Origin: Devosia sp. 66-22
GTDB lineage: Bacteria > Pseudomonadota > Alphaproteobacteria > Rhizobiales > Devosiaceae
Assembly: GCA_001899065.1 (NCBI GenBank)
Contig: MKUZ01000009.1
Location: 186,001 to 250,000, forward strand
Length of the DNA stretch: 64,000 nucleotides
Direction: 5' to 3'
Positions 44,283-55,939 of the stretch are shown here, piece by piece; positions within the stretch are counted from its first letter, which is position 1; each line of letters opens with the position of its first letter. Below the pieces are notes generated by a model. The model worked only from the letters and a program-made list of their open reading frames with translations. It was not told where the DNA came from and searched no databases. Position numbers and translations under genes: made by a program.

Positions 44283-44780
44283 TTACTTCGTGTAGTCGGA
44301 CTTGCCGATCGGCACGCCATTGGCACGCAGGATGTTGTACGCCGTCGTGACGTGGAACCAGAAGTTCTGCTGCGCCCGGCCGAGCAGATAATCCTGCCCG
44401 CTGAGGGTGTAATCCTCGCCGTTCCGCTTCAGCGCGATCACCTTGTCCTCGCTGCCGTCGACATCCTCCGGCTTGAAGGTCGCGAGGTAGTCGAGCGCCT
44501 TCTTCACGCGGGCCTTCAGGTCGCCATACGTCTTCTCGTCATCGGGCCAGGAGGGAACTTCGCGCCCGCTGAGCCGGGCGGCGGCGCCCTTGGCGTGATC
44601 GGTGGCGTTCTGGATCTGGAAGCTGAGCGGTGCCATGTCCCAGATCAATCTCTGGTTGACCAGCGTTTCGACCTTGAACTTGCGTTCGGTGGCCATGGCC
44701 TCGGCCTTCTCCAGCTGGGCGAGAAGGTTGGTGAGCTGGCGGGTGAAGACCCCGACGGAGGCGGCATACATAGACGGCAT
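44283..44780 (-). CDS. DUF1993-family protein
   Basis: A 165-residue cytoplasmic helical protein of the DUF1993 family, related to the DinB-like four-helix bundle. Landmarks are MYAASVGVFTRQLTNLLAQL at the N-terminus, RLIWDMAPLSFQIQNATDHAK, and GQDYLLGRAQQNFWFHVTTAYNILR with His residues where DinB-type proteins bind metal. Function unknown. The ATG at 44780 was chosen; longer versions would add low-complexity residues. Divergent from the DUF1801 gene. Confidence 0.93.
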   Translation of the reverse strand: MPSMYAASVGVFTRQLTNLLAQLEKAEAMATERKFKVETLVNQRLIWDMAPLSFQIQNATDHAKGAAARLSGREVPSWPDDEKTYGDLKARVKKALDYLATFKPEDVDGSEDKVIALKRNGEDYTLSGQDYLLGRAQQNFWFHVTTAYNILRANGVPIGKSDYTK

Positions 44781-44916
44781 TGTTGGATTCCACTTGGCTG
44801 AGGTGATGGCTGGGCTCCTCCCATCCATCGTCAATCGCCGATGTTGTACTCGCCGTGATGTCGATTGCAACTGCCGATGCGGCCGCTAGCATCATGCCCG
44901 GACAGGGAGGCAAATC

Positions 44917-45345
44917 ATGGCCGAAGCCAAGTTCAAGCCTGCTGAGACGTCGGTCGGCGAGTTTCTGACCGCGCTCGACGATCCCAGGCGACGCGCCGAG
45001 AGCAAGACGCTGGTCGAGATGATGACCCGCATCACCGGCCAGAAGCCCCGATTGTGGGCGTACGGCATCGTGGGGTTCGGCGAGTATCACTACAAATACG
45101 CGTCGGGTCGCGAGGGCGACAGCCCGTTGGCCGCGTTCTCGCCGCGCAAGGCCGATTTGTCGATCTATCTGTCGGCGCATGACGATGTTGACGAGCGCGA
45201 CGCCCTCCTCGCCAGGCTTGGGAAGCATCGCATGGGCAAGGGCTGCCTCTATGTGAAGCGCCTCGACCAGGTCGATCTGACCGTGCTGGAGCAGCTCGTC
45301 CGCAACGCGATGCGGGCAGCCACCGCGCCGGAATCGTACAAATGA
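44917..45345 (+). CDS. DUF1801-family protein
   Basis: A 142-residue cytoplasmic protein of the DUF1801 (YdhG-like) family. The pattern RAESKTLVEMMTRITGQKPR, LWAYGIVGFGEYHYKYASG, then ADLSIYLS and KGCLYVKRLDQVD is typical. The fold is related to frataxin-like or SufE-like proteins in some comparisons, but the function is unknown. Strong GGGAGG ahead of the ATG. A perfect hairpin begins one base after the stop. Confidence 0.93.
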   Translation: MAEAKFKPAETSVGEFLTALDDPRRRAESKTLVEMMTRITGQKPRLWAYGIVGFGEYHYKYASGREGDSPLAAFSPRKADLSIYLSAHDDVDERDALLARLGKHRMGKGCLYVKRLDQVDLTVLEQLVRNAMRAATAPESYK

Positions 45346-45346
45346 A

Positions 45347-45382
45347 AGGGGCCACAGTCCCGTTTCCAGAACTGTGGCCCTT
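45347..45382 (+). terminator. long hairpin after the DUF1801 gene
   Basis: Stem 45347-45358 pairs with 45371-45382 (12 bp including one G-U; core GGGCCACAGT/ACTGTGGCCC), 12-base loop. It starts one base after the stop codon. The following 250 bases to the AMP nucleosidase start hold no gene; they contain runs of seven A and six G near 45505 and an 8-bp pairing CCCGCCGC/GCGGCGGG (45392-45428). Confidence 0.7.
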
Positions 45383-45634
45383 GGGGAGACACCCGCCGCA
45401 CTGTTGAGGGCTTGGGGGCAGCGGCGGGCGCCTCGCGGTTCACCGGTGCATGGGTCGTTTGCAGAAATCCAGCGAACACCGAATAGATGGACCGCCTGTC
45501 CGGCAAAAAAAGGGGGGTTCACCGATTGGTGATGTTCATGGACGATTTGTTAGGCGGATTGCCCCCGCCGACCAAAATCCCTAAGACACCACGGCAACGC
45601 CGCGCTTTCGTGCCGGCAATGCAACGAGATCCGA

Positions 45635-47110
45635 ATGGACATCCTTTCCCCACCCCCTGCCCCGCAAAAGGCCTTCCAGAGCCCCGAGGGCGCCTGGGCC
45701 TATGTTGCCGAGCTCTATGAGCGCAACACCGCCTTCATCCGCGATCACCTGATCGGGCTCAGCAAGGGTATTGTGCCCAAGGGCCGCGTGCGCGCCTTTT
45801 ATCCCGAAGTCCAGGTGACTTCGCGCAGCTACGGCAAGACCGATTCCACGCTGGCTTATGGCTACCTCCACACGCCGGGCGTCTACCGCACCACCATCAC
45901 CGCGCCGGACCTGTTCAAGGACTACCTCGTGCAGCAGTTCTCGGTGATCTTGCGCAACCACGGCGGCACCATCGACGTCGGCGAGAGCGCGACGCGCATT
46001 CCGCTGCATTTCGCACTCTCCGCCAATGAGCGCATCGACGGCGAGGCCATCAACGCCCTCCCCATCCCGTTGCGCGACCTGTTCGACGTGCCCGACCTCC
46101 AGGACACCGACGACGAGATCGCCAACGGCACCTTCGTACCGCCGCCCGGCGGTCCCTATCCGCTGGCGCATTTCACCGCGCCGCGCGTCGACTATTCGCT
46201 GGCGCGCCTCAGCCACTACACCGGCACAGATGCGGAGCACTTCCAGAACTTCGTGATCTTCACGAATTACGGCTTCTACATCGATGAGTTCTGCCGGCTG
46301 TCCAAGCAGTACATGGCCGACGGCCACCCCGACTACGATGCCTTCATCGAGCCGGGCAACTTCATCACGGCCAACTCGCGCCTCGGCGGCGGGACCATCG
46401 GCACCCCGGCGAAGCGCGCCCCGCAGATGCCGGCCTATCACCTGCGGATGAGCGGCGCGCGCGGCATCACCTTCGTCAACATCGGGGTCGGGCCGTCGAA
46501 CGCCAAGACCATCACCGACCACATCGCCGTGCTGCGTCCGCATGCATGGATCATGCTGGGGCACTGCGCGGGCCTGCGCAATTCGCAGGAGCTGGGTGAC
46601 TACGTCCTCGCCCACGCCTATCTGCGCGAAGACCATGTGCTCGATGCCGACGTGCCGGTCACCGTTCCCATCCCTGCCCTCGCCGAAGTGCAGGTGGCGC
46701 TCGAGCAGGCCGTGGCCGAGATTACACATATGGAGGGCATCGAGACCAAGCGCATCATGCGCACGGGAACCGTCGCCACCTTCGACAACCGCAACTGGGA
46801 ACTGCGCGACCAGGCCGAGATCACTCGCCGACTCTCGCAGTCGCGCGCCGTCGCGCTCGACATGGAGTCGGCAACAATCGCGGCCAATGGCTTCCGCTTC
46901 CGCGTCCCCTACGGCACGTTGCTGTGCGTCTCCGACAAGCCGCTCCACGGCGAGCTCAAGCTCCCGGGCATGGCCTCGGACTTCTACCGCACGCAGGTCA
47001 ACCGGCATCTGCTGATCGGCCTGCGCTCGATGGAAATCCTCCGCGACCAGCCCCCCGAAAAGCTCCACAGCCGCAAGCTGCGCTCGTTCGCGGAGACGGC
47101 GTTCCAGTAG
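45635..47110 (+). CDS. amn: AMP nucleosidase
   Basis: Hydrolyses AMP to adenine and ribose 5-phosphate, balancing adenylate pools. The 491-residue product has the N-terminal AMP-regulatory domain (about 1-190, with VPKGRVRAFYPEVQVTSRSY) and a C-terminal nucleoside phosphorylase-like domain (about 225-480). Landmarks are the GHCAGLRNSQELGDYVLAHA loop, the MESATIAANGFRFRVPYGTL segment with the ribose-binding Met-Glu, and the catalytic Asp in CVSDKPLHGE. Length matches E. coli Amn (484). No ribosome-binding site of note. It converges with the phosphotransferase gene. Confidence 0.96.
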   Translation: MDILSPPPAPQKAFQSPEGAWAYVAELYERNTAFIRDHLIGLSKGIVPKGRVRAFYPEVQVTSRSYGKTDSTLAYGYLHTPGVYRTTITAPDLFKDYLVQQFSVILRNHGGTIDVGESATRIPLHFALSANERIDGEAINALPIPLRDLFDVPDLQDTDDEIANGTFVPPPGGPYPLAHFTAPRVDYSLARLSHYTGTDAEHFQNFVIFTNYGFYIDEFCRLSKQYMADGHPDYDAFIEPGNFITANSRLGGGTIGTPAKRAPQMPAYHLRMSGARGITFVNIGVGPSNAKTITDHIAVLRPHAWIMLGHCAGLRNSQELGDYVLAHAYLREDHVLDADVPVTVPIPALAEVQVALEQAVAEITHMEGIETKRIMRTGTVATFDNRNWELRDQAEITRRLSQSRAVALDMESATIAANGFRFRVPYGTLLCVSDKPLHGELKLPGMASDFYRTQVNRHLLIGLRSMEILRDQPPEKLHSRKLRSFAETAFQ

Positions 47111-47113
47111 GGT

Positions 47114-48046
47114 TCAGAGGTCGGCGAGCGCCTGTCGGTAGAGCCCGAGGAGCTTGTTGCGCGCCTCGGGCGACGACGGCCGCTCATTGCCGTTGAAGCG
47201 CTGACCGTGCTCGCTCATGAAGTCGAGCAGGAAGGCGGCGACGTAGAAGCGGAAGACATGGTCATCCGCCCAGCCCGCCGCGGCCATCAGATAGGTCGCA
47301 TAGTCCTCGCGCAGCCCGTTGGCGCGCAGCGCGACGGTGATCAGCGCCGCCACGAAGCGCGGATCGCCGAAGCACAGGTCGTCGACGTCCACGATCCCCG
47401 AGAGGGTTCCGGCGTCGGACACGATCACGTTCTTGGTCGTCGTGTCGTGGAGGAAGGGCGTCGCCGGCAGCGCGTCGAAATCGCGTGCCAGCTTCATCCG
47501 GATGCCGTCGAGCCGCTCGACCTCACGCAGGTCGAACAGACCAGCGGCGGCGATCCGCTGGCGCGATCGATCCAGATCGGCCACCATCACTTCGGCCCAG
47601 CTCGCGAACGGTGCCGCTTCCGGCGACGGCGCAAAGCCGTAGCGTCCCGCCGATGGCGTGCTTCCGGCGATAGTCTGCGCCGCGGCCACGCCCCCGGCGA
47701 TGGCGCGGAGGCTCGCATCGGGGAGCGAGCCGACCACTTCCCACAGATCGACCCCCGGCAGCCGCGTGAGCAGCATCCAGGGCATCTCCGCCTCCACGTC
47801 GGCTGCCAGCACTTCCGGCAGCGGCACGCCGAGGGGCCGCAACTGCCGCGACAGCCGCAGCGCGTTGCGCGCTACCGCCCTCTCGGCCGGCCGCGTCATG
47901 CGGATCACCGTGGTCCGGCCGTCGGCGAGCGTGACCTCGTAAACGAAGTGCTGCAGCCCCGTCGTGAACCGGCGCGCACCGATCGCCGCCGTAGCCAGGG
48001 CCGCGGCGGTCAGCCGGCACGCGTCCTCGGCGGTCGGATCGCTCAC
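47114..48046 (-). CDS. aminoglycoside phosphotransferase/choline kinase-like protein
   Basis: A 310-residue protein-kinase-fold phosphotransferase (APH family). The nucleotide-binding lobe is at the N-terminus; the catalytic loop reads FLHDTTTKNVIVSD with Asp and Asn in the usual register, though His-Gly-Asp is here His-Asp, and the metal-binding GIVDVDDLCFGDP follows. Substrate unknown; most chromosomal members phosphorylate small metabolites rather than antibiotics. Start codon GTG at 48046, overlapping the stop of the Dabb-domain gene by four bases. Last gene of the operon maeB-Dabb-APH. Confidence 0.88.
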   Translation of the reverse strand: MSDPTAEDACRLTAAALATAAIGARRFTTGLQHFVYEVTLADGRTTVIRMTRPAERAVARNALRLSRQLRPLGVPLPEVLAADVEAEMPWMLLTRLPGVDLWEVVGSLPDASLRAIAGGVAAAQTIAGSTPSAGRYGFAPSPEAAPFASWAEVMVADLDRSRQRIAAAGLFDLREVERLDGIRMKLARDFDALPATPFLHDTTTKNVIVSDAGTLSGIVDVDDLCFGDPRFVAALITVALRANGLREDYATYLMAAAGWADDHVFRFYVAAFLLDFMSEHGQRFNGNERPSSPEARNKLLGLYRQALADL

Positions 48047-48332
48047 AGCGGCTCGTAGTCGATTTCGAGGAATCTCTCGACTTCGCGGTTCCAGCGATCC
48101 TGCACGAAGTTCACGTGCTTGGGGTGCTTGTCGTAGGCGTCGTAGGCCTTCTGGTCCGCGAACTCCATCGAGAAGCCGAAGCGATAATCGTTCTTGCGGC
48201 TCACCTGCCGCAACTGTTCGAACTTGCCCACACCCGGAATCCCCTCGAGCGCGATCCTGGCGTCGCGCAGGAACGCCTTTTCCTGCAGCGAGCCATGCGC
48301 GTGCTTGAGGGTAAAGATGACGGTGTGGCGGA

Positions 48333-48336
<4 letters not shown>
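48043..48336 (-). CDS. Dabb-domain (stress-responsive alpha/beta barrel) protein
   Basis: A 97-residue ferredoxin-like fold protein of the Dabb family, which forms dimeric barrels. Recognised by MIRHTVIFTLKHAHGS at the start, the FEQLRQVSRKNDYRFGFSM strand and YDKHPKHVNFVQDRW near the end. Some relatives are enzymes such as olivetolic acid cyclase, others have no known activity. It overlaps the malic enzyme stop codon (ATGA) upstream and the phosphotransferase start downstream, so all three are translationally linked. Confidence 0.93.
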
Positions 48337-50627
<2,291 letters not shown>

Positions 50628-50718
50628 TGCTATCCCTCGTAGACTCCCCGCTTGGTGCCACCAAATCGTAGGCTTGGGAAGCACGGCAGAACAGGGAATA
50701 AGTCGAAGCGGCCCCGGC

Positions 50719-52359
50719 TCAGGCCGCCGCGTCCGCGGTAATTGCGGATTCGGCCGCTGCCGCCGCCAGCGGAATGGCTCGCGGACCGCCATTGAGAGCC
50801 CGCGCCAGCTCCTTGAACGCTCCCACCTTGAGCGCCGGAGCGAACAGGAAGCCCTGCGCCATCACCACGCCGCGCGAGCGCAGGTACAGCGCCTGCGCTT
50901 CGGTCTCGACGCCCTCCGCGACGATTTCGGTGCCGAGGTCGCGGCACATGGCGATCAGGCCGTCGAGCACGGACACCGCCTGGGTGTCCGATTTGATCAT
51001 GTCGACGAACACCCGGTCGATCTTGATCACGTCGACCCCCAGCGTCTGCATGTAGGCCAGGTTCGAGTGGCCAGTGCCCACATCGTCCATCGCCAGCCGG
51101 ACGCCCAGCGCGTGGAAACCGGCAATCACCGTATGGGCGCTCGCCGAATTGCCGATCGGCGTCCGCTCGGTGATTTCGAAGACGAGCTGGCGGAACGACA
51201 CGGTCGAGCCGCCGAAGATCGCCTGCACGTCCTCCACGATCGTCGTGTCGCGAAAGTGCCCCTCGAACAGGTTGATGGACACCTTCATGTCCGGCATTTC
51301 GAGGCAGAGGTCGGCGAGATCGTTGCGTACCTGCTGCATCAGGCCCAGGGTCATGGGAATGGCGAGCCCGGTGATCTCGGCATATTCGATGAACTGCCCC
51401 GGCATCACCACGTCGCCGTTGCGCTTCTCCCAGCGGCACAGCATCTCGCAGCCCGCGAGCTTGCCCGTCTTGAGGTTGATCACCGGCTGGTAATACGGCT
51501 TGAGCTCGCCCGCCGCGATCGCCCGCTCGAGGTCGAAAGCCGGCAGCTTGGAGCGCCGCACATATTGCAGCGCCAGCACCAGGAAAGCGCCGCTCATGAT
51601 GCAGGCGATGATCGTGAAGCTCACGTCGAGGTCGGTGTAGTCGGCCCGCACCATGGCGAACGGCACCGCCGCCTCGATGCGGATCGGCAGTTCGCCGGCA
51701 AATACCGACGAGGCGATGAAGTCGGTCTCGCCGCGGTCGAATGCCGAGGTATCGCCTGCCACCAGCACCGGCGTGCCGTTGGTCAGCGTGATGCGGACCA
51801 TCGCGGTAGGCTTGAAGCGGCTGAGCAGGCCCGATCGGTTCGCCGAAATGATCGGGACGATGGCCGAGACCAGCCGCGTGCTGCCGAATGCCTGCGTCAC
51901 CTTGAGCACCGGCGTTTCGAGCCCCGCCAGCGCCCCTACGGCAAGGGTTTCGGTATGCCCCGGGATCGCAAGGCTCTCCGACAGCGGCGAGTACGAAACC
52001 TGCATGCCGAAGGCGTCGCAATACTGCACGCCATCGGCATTTTCGACCACCACCTGCTTGAGATAGAGGCTGCGCTGGATCTCCTGGTGGACATTGGCGA
52101 TGAAGGTCGGCGTGCACAGCGACGGGCTGTCGGCCAGGATCTTGCGCAGCGACGCGATGCCGTCATAGGCGCCCGTCTCAATGCGCTCGCTGATCGCCTC
52201 CAGCGACGACTGGAGCTGCACGCGCTCGCGCACGCGCACGTAATTGTCGAGCAGCCAGTCGACGCCCATCACCGGCACGAACGCCAGGATAGCCGCGATC
52301 AGCGTCAATATGTGCGAGTACCGCGATGCCACGCCCGAGCCCGACTCCCCCTTGTGCAC
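50719..52359 (-). CDS. CSS-EAL cyclic-di-GMP phosphodiesterase
   Basis: Membrane enzyme that degrades cyclic-di-GMP in response to a periplasmic signal. The 546-residue product has a transmembrane helix (about 18-38), a periplasmic CSS-type sensor (about 40-245) with Cys82 and Cys114 that could form the redox-sensitive disulfide of the family, a second helix (about 247-267) and a cytoplasmic EAL domain (about 272-525). EAL catalytic positions appear intact: Glu305 in CEMLCRW, NLFE, FEITER, DDVGTGHSN, KIDRVF and AEGVET. No GGDEF domain is present. DsbA/DsbB-linked regulation is known for CSS phosphodiesterases in other bacteria. Confidence 0.94.
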   Translation of the reverse strand: MHKGESGSGVASRYSHILTLIAAILAFVPVMGVDWLLDNYVRVRERVQLQSSLEAISERIETGAYDGIASLRKILADSPSLCTPTFIANVHQEIQRSLYLKQVVVENADGVQYCDAFGMQVSYSPLSESLAIPGHTETLAVGALAGLETPVLKVTQAFGSTRLVSAIVPIISANRSGLLSRFKPTAMVRITLTNGTPVLVAGDTSAFDRGETDFIASSVFAGELPIRIEAAVPFAMVRADYTDLDVSFTIIACIMSGAFLVLALQYVRRSKLPAFDLERAIAAGELKPYYQPVINLKTGKLAGCEMLCRWEKRNGDVVMPGQFIEYAEITGLAIPMTLGLMQQVRNDLADLCLEMPDMKVSINLFEGHFRDTTIVEDVQAIFGGSTVSFRQLVFEITERTPIGNSASAHTVIAGFHALGVRLAMDDVGTGHSNLAYMQTLGVDVIKIDRVFVDMIKSDTQAVSVLDGLIAMCRDLGTEIVAEGVETEAQALYLRSRGVVMAQGFLFAPALKVGAFKELARALNGGPRAIPLAAAAAESAITADAAA

Positions 52360-52411
52360 CTAGGGTTAGTCGGGCCGCCTTAAGGCATCGTTAATGACTG
52401 TTAACCATGTC

Positions 52412-52804
52412 CTATGTTGGCGTATCGGCGAACGGCGTCGCCACGACCTGGTGCTCGTCCTCGTACACTATGTAGCCAGGACGCTCCGTCTTGAGCATCT
52501 CCGTGTCGACGCCGTGGGAAGCAAGGATTGCAGCGATCTCCCTCATGCCGGAGATGAACTCCTCGGCGTCGTCCTTGAACCAGCTCAACGCGACATCGGC
52601 AGCGCGTGGATACTTGCTCCTAGTAAACCGTGTCGGTGCCGGAAGGTTCTTGGCGAACCAGTCATAAATCGACTGATATCGCGCATCCTGCTCGGCGCTG
52701 AAGTGCCCGCGTACATTGTCGATACCGTTGAACAGACCTAGTCGATGCCCAGTCTGCGGAGAGCGCTCCGCTACGACAAATCTGACGTAGCGGAGTGGCT
52801 TCAT
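52412..52804 (-). CDS. small hypothetical protein overlapping aspS
   Basis: A 130-residue soluble protein; I do not recognise the family. The sequence is protein-like, with aromatic and charged residues ([20 protein letters not shown], then [20 protein letters not shown]). No signal peptide or membrane segment. Its ATG overlaps the aspS stop codon in an ATGA, so it is translationally coupled to aspartyl-tRNA synthetase. Codons are somewhat less GC-rich than neighbours, so it may be a recent arrival at the end of the operon. Confidence 0.75.
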   Translation of the reverse strand: MKPLRYVRFVVAERSPQTGHRLGLFNGIDNVRGHFSAEQDARYQSIYDWFAKNLPAPTRFTRSKYPRAADVALSWFKDDAEEFISGMREIAAILASHGVDTEMLKTERPGYIVYEDEHQVVATPFADTPT

Positions 52805-54585
52805 TTATCCTGGACATTGAGCCGGAGGTGCAGCTCGCGCAACTGCTTGCTGCTTGCCGCACTCGGCGCGCCCATCAGCAGGTCCTGTGCCTGCTGGTTC
52901 ATCGGGAACAGCGTGATCTCCCGGAGGTTCTCGGCACCGCACAGCAGCATCACCACGCGGTCGATGCCGAACGCCGCGCCGCCATGCGGCGGGGCGCCGT
53001 ACTGGAAGGCGCGGTAGAGGCCGCCGAACTGTTCCTCGACCTCGTCCCGGCTCTTGCCGGTGAGCTCGAACGCCGCGACCATGGTCTCGGGTTCCTGGTT
53101 ACGGATCGAGCCCGATGCGATCTCGAAACCGTTGCACACCGCGTCGTACTGAAACGCCTTGATGGTCAGCGGATCCTGCGACTGCAGCGCCGCGAGCCCG
53201 CCCTGCGGCATCGAGAACGGGTTGTGCGCGAAGTCGACCTTCTTTTCTTCCTCGCTCCACTCGTAGAACGGGAAGTCGACGATCCAGCAGAGCTCGAAGC
53301 GGTCCTTGTCGACGAGGTTGAGTTCGGTGCCCACCTTGGTGCGCGCCTCGCCGGCAAAGCGGTACATCTTGTCGGGCCGGCCCAGCACGAAGAACACCGC
53401 GTCGCCCTCGCCCAGCCCAAGCTGCGTACGGATCGCCTCGGTGCGCTCCGGTCCGATGTTCTTGGCCACTGGACCCGCGCCCTCGAGCACCTCGCCCTCC
53501 TTGCGCCAGAAGATGTAGGCGAGGCCCGGCTGGCCCTCGCTCTGGGCCCAGCCATTGATGCGGTCGCAGAAGGCGCGGCTGCCGCCGGTCTTGCCCGGCA
53601 CGGCCCACACTTCGGTCTTGTCGTCGGCGGCAATCTGGCCGGCGAACACCTTGAAGCCGGAGCCGGCGAAATGCGCGGTGACCGCCTGCATCTCGATCGG
53701 GTTGCGCAGGTCGGGCTTGTCCGAGCCGTATTTGCGGATCGCCGTCTGGTAGGGGATGCGCGGCCACTCCTTGGTGACGGGCTTCCCCTCGGCGAACTCC
53801 TCGAACACCGCCGTCATCACCGGCTGCACCGTGTTCCAGATGTCTTCCTGCGTGACGAAGCTCATCTCGAGATCGAGCTGGTAGAACTCGCCCGGCAGCC
53901 GGTCGGCGCGCGGATCCTCATCGCGGAAGCACGGCGCGATCTGGAAGTAGCGGTCGAAGCCGGCGACCATCAGCAATTGCTTGTACTGCTGCGGCGCCTG
54001 CGGCAGCGCGAAGAACGTGCCGGGATGGATGCGGCTGGGCACGAGGAAGTCGCGCGCGCCCTCGGGCGACGAGGCCGTCAGGATCGGCGTCGAATATTCG
54101 GCAAAGCCGGCATCGCCCATGCGCCGGCGCATCGAGGAGATCACCTTGGTGCGCTTGACGATATTGGCGTGCAGCGTCTCGCGGCGGAGGTCGAGGAAGC
54201 GGTAGCGCAGTCGGATATCCTCGGGATAGTCCGGCTCGCCGAACACCGGCAGCGGCAGCTCCTTGGCTTCGCCCAGCACTTCGAGCTCGCGGATGAACAC
54301 CTCGATCTCGCCGGTCGCCTGCTTGGCGTTGATCGTCTCGGGCGTGCGCTTCTTGACCTCGCCATCGACCCGGATCACCCACTCGGAGCGCACGGTTTCG
54401 GCCAGCTTGAACGCGGCGGAATCGGGATCGATCACCAGCTGCGTCATGCCGTAATGGTCGCGCAGGTCGATGAACAGCAGGCCGCCATGGTCGCGAACGC
54501 GGTGCACCCAGCCCGAAAGGCGCACATTATTGCCCACGTCCGCCGTAGTCAGAGCGGCGCATGTGTGGGAACGATAACGGTGCAT
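52801..54585 (-). CDS. aspS: aspartyl-tRNA synthetase
   Basis: Charges tRNA-Asp (and, in bacteria without AsnRS, also tRNA-Asn if non-discriminating). The 594-residue product has an N-terminal OB-fold anticodon domain (about 1-110, [20 protein letters not shown]), a class II catalytic core with motif 2 around [19 protein letters not shown] and motif 3 [14 protein letters not shown] near 535-548, and a bacterial GAD insertion domain (about 290-415). Length fits the bacterial type. The ATG at 54585 begins the family N-terminus MHRYRSHTC. The small gene at 52412 follows with overlapping codons; rnd lies divergently upstream. Confidence 0.97.
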   Translation of the reverse strand: MHRYRSHTCAALTTADVGNNVRLSGWVHRVRDHGGLLFIDLRDHYGMTQLVIDPDSAAFKLAETVRSEWVIRVDGEVKKRTPETINAKQATGEIEVFIRELEVLGEAKELPLPVFGEPDYPEDIRLRYRFLDLRRETLHANIVKRTKVISSMRRRMGDAGFAEYSTPILTASSPEGARDFLVPSRIHPGTFFALPQAPQQYKQLLMVAGFDRYFQIAPCFRDEDPRADRLPGEFYQLDLEMSFVTQEDIWNTVQPVMTAVFEEFAEGKPVTKEWPRIPYQTAIRKYGSDKPDLRNPIEMQAVTAHFAGSGFKVFAGQIAADDKTEVWAVPGKTGGSRAFCDRINGWAQSEGQPGLAYIFWRKEGEVLEGAGPVAKNIGPERTEAIRTQLGLGEGDAVFFVLGRPDKMYRFAGEARTKVGTELNLVDKDRFELCWIVDFPFYEWSEEEKKVDFAHNPFSMPQGGLAALQSQDPLTIKAFQYDAVCNGFEIASGSIRNQEPETMVAAFELTGKSRDEVEEQFGGLYRAFQYGAPPHGGAAFGIDRVVMLLCGAENLREITLFPMNQQAQDLLMGAPSAASSKQLRELHLRLNVQDK

Positions 54586-54784
54586 TTTCGGGTCTCTTTT
54601 GAGGGTTGGAGTCGGGCCAAAATGGCGCCGGACAAGCGCATGCGAGGCCCGGATTGTCAAGATTCCGGCCGCCGGGCGCGGTAACCCTGTCCGATTCGCC
54701 GCTGGAGCGGCGCATAAACCCCTGATAAGAGCGACACTTCAAAGCCCTGGTGTCCCGGGGCGCCTAGACCGAGACTGGACGATT

Positions 54785-55939
54785 ATGGAGCTTGTGACCT
54801 CGACCGACGCGCTGGCTGCCTACTGCGCGCGTGCCACCAAATTCGATTTCATCACCGTCGACACCGAATTCCTCCGCGAAACCACCTACTGGCCGAAGCT
54901 GTGCCTGTTGCAGGCCGCAACGCCCGATGAAGCGATCCTCGTCGATCCGCTCGCCGATGGCCTGAGCCTCCAGCCATTCTTCGAGCTCCTCGCCAACAAG
55001 CATGTGGTGAAGGTCTTCCACGCCGCCCGGCAGGACATCGAAATCTTCGTCAAGCTGTCCGGCGTGGTGCCGCAGAACATCTTCGACACCCAGGTCGCGG
55101 CCTCTGTGTGCGGTTTTGGCGACAGCGTCAGCTACGACAACCTCGTCCGCTCCGTCACCGGGGTCGACCTCGATAAATCCTCGCGCTTTACCGACTGGTC
55201 GCACCGGCCGCTCACCGAAAAGCAGCGGCTCTACGCCCTCGCCGACGTCACCCATTTGCGCGATATCTACGTCAAGCTGCGCGCGCAGGTCACCGAGACC
55301 CATCGCTGGGACTGGGTCGAGGACGAGCTGCAGGTGCTGCGCTCGATCGACACCTATGTCGTCAGGCCCGAGAACGCCTGGGAGCGCTTCAAGTCCAAGC
55401 TGTCGCGCCCGCGCGACCTCGCTGCGCTCAAGGTCATCGCCGCCTGGCGCGAGCGCCGCGCGCAGGACACCGACCAGCCGCGCAGCCGCATCCTCAAGGA
55501 CGACGCGCTGATCGAGCTCGCCATGCAGCGGCCGCAGACTCCCGAAGCGTTCGACAAGCTGCGCGCCGTGCAGCGCGGCTATGGGCGCTCGTCCGCCGCG
55601 CAGGAACTGGTCGCCCTCATCAAGGAGGTCGAGGCGCTGCCCAAGAACGAATTGCCGCCCGCTCCCGAGCGTTACCGCGGCCCTTCGCCCAAAGGCGCCG
55701 TCGGCGATCTGGTTCGCGTCCTGCTCAAGGCGGTCAGCGAAGAGCACGGCGTCGCCGCGCGCATCCTCGCAACCTCCGACGACATCGATGCGCTGGTACT
55801 CGACGACGAAGCCGACGTCCCGGCCCTCCGCGGCTGGCGCCGCAAGCTCTTCGGCGAGAAGGCGCTGGCGCTCAAGCACGGCAAGATCGCCCTCGCCGCC
55901 ACCCGCAAGGGCATCATCGAGTTTCCGATCGAGCGTTGA
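54785..55939 (+). CDS. rnd: ribonuclease D
   Basis: A 3'-5' exoribonuclease that trims tRNA and other stable RNA precursors. The 384-residue product has the DEDDy domain (about 1-180): Asp26 and Glu28 in TVDTEFLRE, VFHAARQDIEIF, and YALADVTHL with the fourth Asp. An HRDC domain follows (about 205-290) with AAWRERRAQDTDQPRSRILK. Length matches E. coli RNase D. The ATG at 54785 is the family start; longer in-frame extensions run through the region upstream of aspS. Stop codon abuts that of the convergent ppx gene. Confidence 0.95.
   Translation: MELVTSTDALAAYCARATKFDFITVDTEFLRETTYWPKLCLLQAATPDEAILVDPLADGLSLQPFFELLANKHVVKVFHAARQDIEIFVKLSGVVPQNIFDTQVAASVCGFGDSVSYDNLVRSVTGVDLDKSSRFTDWSHRPLTEKQRLYALADVTHLRDIYVKLRAQVTETHRWDWVEDELQVLRSIDTYVVRPENAWERFKSKLSRPRDLAALKVIAAWRERRAQDTDQPRSRILKDDALIELAMQRPQTPEAFDKLRAVQRGYGRSSAAQELVALIKEVEALPKNELPPAPERYRGPSPKGAVGDLVRVLLKAVSEEHGVAARILATSDDIDALVLDDEADVPALRGWRRKLFGEKALALKHGKIALAATRKGIIEFPIER

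Noticed and set aside
45487-45720. 77-codon open frame before amn
   Set aside because: Overlaps the amn start in another frame, no ribosome-binding site, composition not protein-like.
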